Source: Allonocardiopsis opalescens (GTDB lineage Bacteria > Actinomycetota > Actinomycetes > Streptosporangiales > Streptosporangiaceae). Taken from it: a stretch of DNA of 64,000 bases. Made by a program: the position numbers and the translations under genes. The stretch covers positions 248,001 to 312,000 of the forward strand of contig NZ_PVZC01000009.1 in assembly GCF_003002095.1 (NCBI RefSeq), written 5' to 3'. The notes beneath the pieces are model-generated. The model had not been told where the DNA came from and ran no database searches. It saw nothing but the letters and a program-made list of their open reading frames with translations. Numbering within the stretch: the stretch's first letter is position 1; the number at the start of each line of letters is the position of its first letter. Shown in pieces: positions 59,411-64,000 of the stretch.

Positions 59411-59719
59411 AGTTCGGAACGACGACCATCTTCGACCGGCAGTTCTTTTGACTCACGGACGAACACCGAACCCTGTTCCTGCGTGCCGTTCACGAACACT
59501 TTCTCCCCGCACTGAACGCAGGAGCGCTGACGGGTTATCCGCCATGGCCGACGCGGCTTCGCATCCACCGGCTCCACCAACGCGATATCTACACGTTGAC
59601 GTGGAGCTTCAGCCGCCCTGACGGCAGGGGCCACCTTCCACTTCGAGAAGAGCGAGGAAGGCGAAACCGCCCTGGTCTGGCGTCGGATCGGCGATCACTC
59701 GATCTACAGAGACCCCTGA
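59407..59719 (+). pseudogene. RelE/ParE-superfamily toxin remnant
   Basis: GTG at 59407 starts VKFGTTTIFDRQFF, then a TGA (59449-59451) interrupts where family context suggests Trp (TGG to TGA). The frame continues LTDEHRTLFLRAVHEHFLPAL and RLRIHRLHQRDIYTLTWSFS. An extra G in the GGCAGGGGCC run near 59628 shifts the frame, after which the other frame reads ATFHFEKSEEGETALVWRRIG and ends with a DHSIYRDP-like tail typical of RelE/YoeB. Two lesions plus the antitoxin frameshift make the module inactive. Confidence 0.65.
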
Positions 59720-59730
59720 CAAGCGCCGGC

Positions 59731-59766
59731 GGGGACGCCCACCGCCTGGTGACGGCGGGCGTCCCC
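59731..59766 (-). terminator. lon terminator
   Basis: A 10-bp stem GGGGACGCCC / GGGCGTCCCC begins 16 bases after the lon stop codon, between lon and the converging toxin remnant. Confidence 0.7.
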
Positions 59767-59782
59767 GTTCCGCGTCCCTATC

Positions 59783-62206
59783 TCAGGCCGCCGCGGCCGC
59801 CGGGGCGGTGGCGCTCTCCAGGGCCACTTCCAGCACCTCTCGGACGTCGCTGACCGGGCGGACGTCGAGTTCGCGCAGGACCTCGGCGGGGACGTCGTCC
59901 AGGTCCGGCTCGTTGCGGGCCGGGATGAGGACGGTGGTGATGCCCGCGCGGTGGGCGGCCAGCAGCTTCTGCTTGACGCCGCCGATGGGGAGCACCCGGC
60001 CGGTGAGGGAGACCTCGCCGGTCATGGCCACGTCGCCGCGGACCGGGCGGCCCGACAGCAGCGAGGCCAGCGCGGTGGTCATGGTGACGCCGGCGCTCGG
60101 GCCGTCCTTGGGCACGGCCCCGGCGGGGACGTGCACGTGGACGCCGCGGTCCTTGAGGTCGGCGACCGGCAGCTCCAGTTCCGCGCCGCGCGAGCGCAGG
60201 TAGGAGAGGGCGATGTGCGCCGACTCCTTCATCACGTCGCCCAGCTGGCCGGTGAGGGCGACCCCGGTGGAGCCGGTCTCGGCGTCGGCCAGCGACGCCT
60301 CGACGTAGAGGACGTCGCCGCCCGCGCCGGTGACCGCCAGGCCGGTGGCCACGCCCGGGACGGCGGTGCGCTGGCGCGCCTCGGGAAGCGCGGACTCCGG
60401 GGTGAACCGGGGGCGGCCGATGTAGTCGCGCAGGTTGCCCGCGTCGACGGTGAGCGGCAGGGTCCGCTCGCCGAGGCCCACGCCCGCCGCGACCTTGCGC
60501 AGCACCCGGGCGATCGAGCGCTCCAGCGAGCGCACGCCCGCCTCGCGGGTGTACTCGGCCGCGATCAGCCGCAGCGCGGCGTCGGTGAAGGCGACCTCGT
60601 CGGCGCCCAGCCCCGCGGCGTCCAGCTGCCGGGGCAGCAGGTGGTCGCGGGCGATGACGACCTTCTCGTCCTCGGTGTAGCCGTCCAGCTCCACCAGCTC
60701 CATCCGGTCCAGCAGCGGTCCCGGGATGGTCTCCAGGGCGTTGGCGGTGGCGAGGAAGACCACGTCGGAGAGGTCGAGTTCGACCTCCAGGTAGTGGTCG
60801 CGGAAGGTGTGGTTCTGCGCCGGGTCCAGCACCTCCAGGAGTGCGGCGGTGGGGTCGCCGCGGAAGTCGGCGCCGACCTTGTCGATCTCGTCCAGCAGCA
60901 CCACCGGGTTCATGGTGCCCGCCTCGCGGATGGCCCGGACGATCCGGCCGGGCTGCGCGCCGACGTAGGTGCGGCGGTGGCCCCGGATCTCGGCCTCGTC
61001 GCGGACGCCGCCCAGCGCCACCCGGACGAAGCTGCGGCCCATGGCCCGCGCCACCGACTCGCCCAGCGAGGTCTTGCCCACGCCGGGCGGGCCGACCAGG
61101 GCGAGTACGGCGCCGCTGCGGCGGCCGCCGATCACGCCCAGGCCGCGCTCGTTGCGGCGGCGGCGCACCGCCAGGTACTCGACGATGCGCTCCTTGACGT
61201 CGTCGAGCCCGGCGTGGTCGGCGTCCAGGACGGCGCGGGCGTCGGCGATGGTGCCGGTGCCGGTGCCGTCGTCGTCGCTGCGCTCGTTCCACGGCATGTC
61301 CAGGACGGTGTCCAGCCAGGTGCGGATCCAGCCGGCCTCGGGGCCGTCGGCGTTGCGCTCCAGCTTCTCCGCCTCCTTGACGGCGGCGGCGCGCACCTTC
61401 TCGGGCAGATCGGCGGCCTCGATGCGGGCCGCGTAGTCGTCCTCCTCGGCCTCGGGCGTGCCGTCGAGGTCGGCCAGCTCCTTGCGGATCGCGGCCAGCT
61501 GGCGGCGGAGCAGGAACTCGCGCTGCTGCCGCTCCACGCCGTCCTGGACGTCCTTGTCGATGGACTCGCTCACGTCCAGCTCGGCGAGGTGCTCCTTGAT
61601 CCAGCCGACCACCAGCTCCAGCCGCTCGGCGGGGTCCAGCGTCTCCAGCACCCGGATCTTCTGCTCGAAGCTCAGGTAGGGGGCGTAACCGGCATTGTCG
61701 GCCAGCAGCGAGGGGTCGTTCTGCTGCGCGACGACGTCGACGATCTGCCAGGCACCGCGCTTGTGCAGGTAGGTGGTGAGCAGGCCCTTGTACTCCCTGG
61801 CCAGCTCCTGGGCGTGCTCGCCGGGCGCGGCGGCCGGCGGGACGGTCTCGGCCTCGACCCACAGCGCGGAGCCGGGGCCGGTGGTGCCGCGGCCGATGCG
61901 GGCGCGCGCAGTGCCGCGCACCACGACGGCGGGCTCACCGCTCGGGGTGCGGCCGACCTGCTCGATGGTGGCGATCACGCCGGTGCCGATGTAGCTGCCG
62001 TCCTTCCGGGGGACCAGCAGCACCTGCGGCTTGCCGGTCGAGCGGATTCCGGGAGCCTTGCTCTGGGGTGCGGCGGCGCGGGCACCGTCGACGGCGGCGC
62101 GCACTTCGCCCTCGGAAAGGTCGAGCGGCACGACCATCCCGGGCAGCACCACCGCGTCGTCCAGCGGCAGCACCGGCAGGGTCTGTGTAGACGGGCTCTG
62201 GCTCAT
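59783..62206 (-). CDS. lon: ATP-dependent protease Lon (LonA)
   Basis: An 807-residue cytoplasmic AAA+ serine protease degrading misfolded and regulatory proteins. An N-terminal LON substrate domain ([20 protein letters not shown]) and a coiled-coil precede Walker [10 protein letters not shown] at 372-379 and Walker B LLDEID at 437-442. The catalytic dyad is Ser704 in KDGPSAGV and Lys745 in GGVKQK. ATG at 62206 has AAGGAGGG six bases upstream; an earlier in-frame start lies inside the HAIR element and is rejected. The HAIR-like dyad directly upstream suggests HspR repression and heat-shock induction. Confidence 0.96.
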   Translation of the reverse strand: MSQSPSTQTLPVLPLDDAVVLPGMVVPLDLSEGEVRAAVDGARAAAPQSKAPGIRSTGKPQVLLVPRKDGSYIGTGVIATIEQVGRTPSGEPAVVVRGTARARIGRGTTGPGSALWVEAETVPPAAAPGEHAQELAREYKGLLTTYLHKRGAWQIVDVVAQQNDPSLLADNAGYAPYLSFEQKIRVLETLDPAERLELVVGWIKEHLAELDVSESIDKDVQDGVERQQREFLLRRQLAAIRKELADLDGTPEAEEDDYAARIEAADLPEKVRAAAVKEAEKLERNADGPEAGWIRTWLDTVLDMPWNERSDDDGTGTGTIADARAVLDADHAGLDDVKERIVEYLAVRRRRNERGLGVIGGRRSGAVLALVGPPGVGKTSLGESVARAMGRSFVRVALGGVRDEAEIRGHRRTYVGAQPGRIVRAIREAGTMNPVVLLDEIDKVGADFRGDPTAALLEVLDPAQNHTFRDHYLEVELDLSDVVFLATANALETIPGPLLDRMELVELDGYTEDEKVVIARDHLLPRQLDAAGLGADEVAFTDAALRLIAAEYTREAGVRSLERSIARVLRKVAAGVGLGERTLPLTVDAGNLRDYIGRPRFTPESALPEARQRTAVPGVATGLAVTGAGGDVLYVEASLADAETGSTGVALTGQLGDVMKESAHIALSYLRSRGAELELPVADLKDRGVHVHVPAGAVPKDGPSAGVTMTTALASLLSGRPVRGDVAMTGEVSLTGRVLPIGGVKQKLLAAHRAGITTVLIPARNEPDLDDVPAEVLRELDVRPVSDVREVLEVALESATAPAAAAA

Positions 62207-62217
62207 GGACCCTCCTT

Positions 62218-62238
62218 GTTGAGTCACTACCACTCAAT
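62218..62238. promoter_or_regulatory. HAIR element (HspR operator) of lon
   Basis: On the minus strand ATTGAGT-N7-ACTCAAC matches the HAIR consensus CTTGAGT-N7-ACTCAAG at all but the two outermost positions. It is 12 bases before the lon ATG. HspR control of lon is known in Streptomyces. Confidence 0.8.
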
Positions 62239-62302
62239 AAAGGGGAGCCCGGTTTTCTTCCCGGCCAGGTGTTCGCCGGGAGCGTACGCGTGCGGCGCCG
62301 CC

Positions 62303-63229
62303 TCAGGCGTCCTCGCGCGGGCGCAGGGTGCCGATGATGTCCTCGATGACGCCCGGGTCGAGCGCGTCGTCGACGCCGGTGTCGGCGTAGAGGACGAAGT
62401 TGTAGACGTCGTCCTCGTTGTCGGGGGCGATGAAGGACACGACGTGCACGACCCCGGTCGGCGGGTCGCAGTCGGTGCCCTCCTGCACCGTGGCCTCGGC
62501 GGTGACGTAGTGGCCGGTCAGGCCGTGCTGCTCGAAGGGCTGCGGCTCGCCGACGGTGACCTGCGCCTCGGCGGTGTCGGAGTCGTAGCGGGAGTGCGCC
62601 CACAGTTCGGCCACCTGCGGGGCGAACTCGGCGGTGTCGACGGGCTCGCCCGCGCCCTGGGTGCCGGTGGCGGCGCGCTCGCTGCCCTGGCCGCAGAACT
62701 CGTAGGCGTAGGCCGCCGTGCCGCTGAAGGCCACCAGCGGCTGGCCGTTCTCGTCCTCGAAGCCGCTGATCAGCGTCGGGGAGTGCACGGTCCAGTGGTG
62801 CGACTCCTGGGCCGGCACCTCGTAGACGACCCCGCGCTCCTGGTGGCCCACCACCTGCCAGCCGTTGATCAGCGGGTCGACGCCGGTCTGCGGGGCGGAC
62901 GACGAGGGCTCGGCCGTCGGCTCGGAGGGCCCGGCGCTCGGCTGCGTGGGCTGCGGGACGGGCGATTCCGAGCCGGCCGGGGGCGCGGCGGAGGAGCCGC
63001 CGGCCCGGAAGGCGAAGAAGGCCATGATGAGCGCGATGACCAGCACGCCGATCATGATCGTGAGCAGCAGGGTGGCGCCCGAGACGGTCCGGCGCGGGGG
63101 CGGCGGGCCGGGCGGTCCCACCGGGCCCCAGCCGCCTGGTCCGGCCGGCTGCACGCCCCAGCCGCCGCCCTGCGGGGGCGGTGCGTTGTTCCAGGGTTGC
63201 TGGGGCCCTGCCCCCTCCGGCCATGTCAC
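62303..63229 (-). CDS. Pro/Gly-rich single-pass membrane protein, unknown function
   Basis: A 308-residue protein. Residues 1-48 are Gly/Pro/Trp/Gln-rich and cytoplasmic, ATLLLTIMIGVLVIALIMAFFAF at about 50-72 is one transmembrane helix, and a Pro/Ser/Ala linker is followed by a 180-residue extracellular domain with two Cys (EFCGQG, GTDCDP) that could form a disulfide. I do not recognise the domain. GTG at 63229 was chosen because a TAGGCT hexamer lies seven bases before it (leaderless) and the sequence upstream is non-coding in character. It lies 97 bases upstream of lon but before the HAIR element, so cotranscription is not assumed. Confidence 0.75.
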   Translation of the reverse strand: MTWPEGAGPQQPWNNAPPPQGGGWGVQPAGPGGWGPVGPPGPPPPRRTVSGATLLLTIMIGVLVIALIMAFFAFRAGGSSAAPPAGSESPVPQPTQPSAGPSEPTAEPSSSAPQTGVDPLINGWQVVGHQERGVVYEVPAQESHHWTVHSPTLISGFEDENGQPLVAFSGTAAYAYEFCGQGSERAATGTQGAGEPVDTAEFAPQVAELWAHSRYDSDTAEAQVTVGEPQPFEQHGLTGHYVTAEATVQEGTDCDPPTGVVHVVSFIAPDNEDDVYNFVLYADTGVDDALDPGVIEDIIGTLRPREDA

Positions 63230-63353
63230 GGCCCCGAGCCTAGATGATCTGCGCCGCCACCCCCGGCCGTGCGGCGGGTGCTGGCCCGAAACGGCCATAC
63301 CCGCCCAAGTCCGGCCGTGTCCGTACCGCCCTGCGCACGGGCGGCGCGACCCG

Positions 63354-64000
63354 CTACCGCACCAAGCCTGACTGGTAGGCGAAGACCACCAGCTGCGCGC
63401 GGTCGCGGGCGTGCAGCTTGACCATGGCGCGGCTCACGTGGGTGCGCGCGGTGGCCGGGCTGAGCACCAGCCGCTCGGCGATCTCGTCATTGGACAGCCC
63501 TTCGCCGACCAGGGCCAGCACCTCGCGCTCGCGCTCGGTGAGCCGTCCCAGCTCGGGGTGGGGACGGCTGCGGCGGGCGCGGTCGGCGGTGAAGGAGGCG
63601 ACCACCCGGCGGGTCACGCTCGGCGACAGCAGCGACTGCCCCTCGGCCACCACCCGGACGGCCTGCAGCACCTCGGCCGGCTCGCTGTCCTTGACCAGGA
63701 AGCCCGCCGCGCCGAAGCGCAGCGCGTCGAAGACGTACTCGTCCAGCTCGAAGGTGGTCACCACGATGACGCGGGTGCCGGCCGCCTCGGGGTCGGCGGC
63801 GATCTCGCGCAGCGCGGTCAGGCCGTCCTTGCCCGGCATGCGGACGTCCATCAGCACCACGTCGGGCCGCTCGGCGCGCACCAGCGCCACCGCCTCGTCG
63901 CCGTCGGCCGCCTCGCCGACCAGCTCGATGTCGTCCTCGCTGTCCAGCAGCACCCGCAGGCCCATCCGGACCAGGCTCTGGTCGTCGGCGATCGCCACCC
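63354..64000 (-). CDS. NarL/LuxR-family response regulator, truncated by window edge
   Basis: The visible 215 codons lack only the first few residues. The receiver domain has the acidic pair in IADDQSLVRMGLRVLL, phospho-acceptor Asp in VVLMDVRMPGKDG, the Thr in VIVVTTFELDEYV and Lys in GFLVKDSEP. The C-terminal LuxR helix-turn-helix is LTEREREVLALVGEGLSNDEIAERLVLSPATARTHVSRAMVKL. A histidine kinase gene is expected beyond the edge. Target genes are unknown. Confidence 0.93.
   Translation of the reverse strand, partial: VAIADDQSLVRMGLRVLLDSEDDIELVGEAADGDEAVALVRAERPDVVLMDVRMPGKDGLTALREIAADPEAAGTRVIVVTTFELDEYVFDALRFGAAGFLVKDSEPAEVLQAVRVVAEGQSLLSPSVTRRVVASFTADRARRSRPHPELGRLTEREREVLALVGEGLSNDEIAERLVLSPATARTHVSRAMVKLHARDRAQLVVFAYQSGLVR

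Overview
The window is chromosomal DNA from a high-GC (roughly 70% or more) actinomycete. The evidence is the strong third-position GC bias, the gene order ndgR / leuC-leuD / hup / cofC / plsC / gpsA / ddl, the F420 gene cofC, a CvnD-type GTPase, two tRNA genes behind gltX, and the abundance of MerR, LysR and TetR regulators paired with oxidoreductases. The order resembles Streptomycetales/Streptosporangiales, and a Nocardiopsis-like member is my best guess, but that is inference from gene content.

Layout. 1-6.7 kb: edge of a PIN/Phd toxin-antitoxin pair, an EI24 membrane protein, then a minus-strand run (plsC, gpsA, a PLP transsulfuration-type enzyme, ddl) and divergent cofC. 6.9-10.4 kb: hup, a small hypothetical, leuD and leuC, divergent from the IclR regulator ndgR. 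10.7-18.2 kb: two NERD-domain paralogues, a DUF4188-SGNH pair divergent from a MerR gene, a MalT-like LuxR regulator and a DUF7144 membrane protein. 18.2-31 kb: a 45-bp minisatellite, tRNA-Glu and tRNA-Gln, gltX, a fumarylacetoacetase-fold hydrolase, cimA, a YqhA-type membrane protein, ilvE, leuB, an imine-reductase-like enzyme with its MerR, and serA. 31-41.3 kb: small catabolic and stress genes with their regulators, including a guanidinium-type SMR exporter and a TetR gene. 41.6-48.9 kb: a probable MurNAc/amino-sugar recycling operon (BadF kinase, MurR, MurQ, ABC importer) and an unrecognised 318-residue protein. 49-53.6 kb: a four-carbon acid sugar operon (PdxA2-like, DUF1537 kinase, GntP permease, DeoR). 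53.7-64 kb: MFS/LysR pair, Gfo/Idh/MocA oxidoreductase, PBP4-type DacB, a decayed toxin-antitoxin pair, lon with a HAIR element, a membrane protein and a response regulator cut by the window edge.

The strongest observation concerns regulation of branched-chain amino acids. cimA is preceded by a 13-codon leader peptide containing Val-Ile-Ile-Ile, a 10-bp stem at its stop codon and a U-tailed intrinsic terminator, which is the layout of a ribosome-mediated attenuator. About 550 bp upstream of leuB there is a second 13-codon leader with Val-Leu-Leu-Val and the same stem arrangement. A 15-bp dyad, TCTCA-N5-TGAGA with TGGGA as a variant arm, occurs between ndgR and leuC, three times upstream of leuB, and in a weaker form upstream of the cimA leader. 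The simplest model is that NdgR and codon-specific attenuation together control the leucine/isoleucine genes spread across this window.

Many genes appear to be expressed from leaderless or nearly leaderless transcripts, with a TANNNT-like -10 box 6-7 bases before the start codon. I saw no prophage, IS element, CRISPR array, rRNA gene or complete secondary-metabolite cluster.
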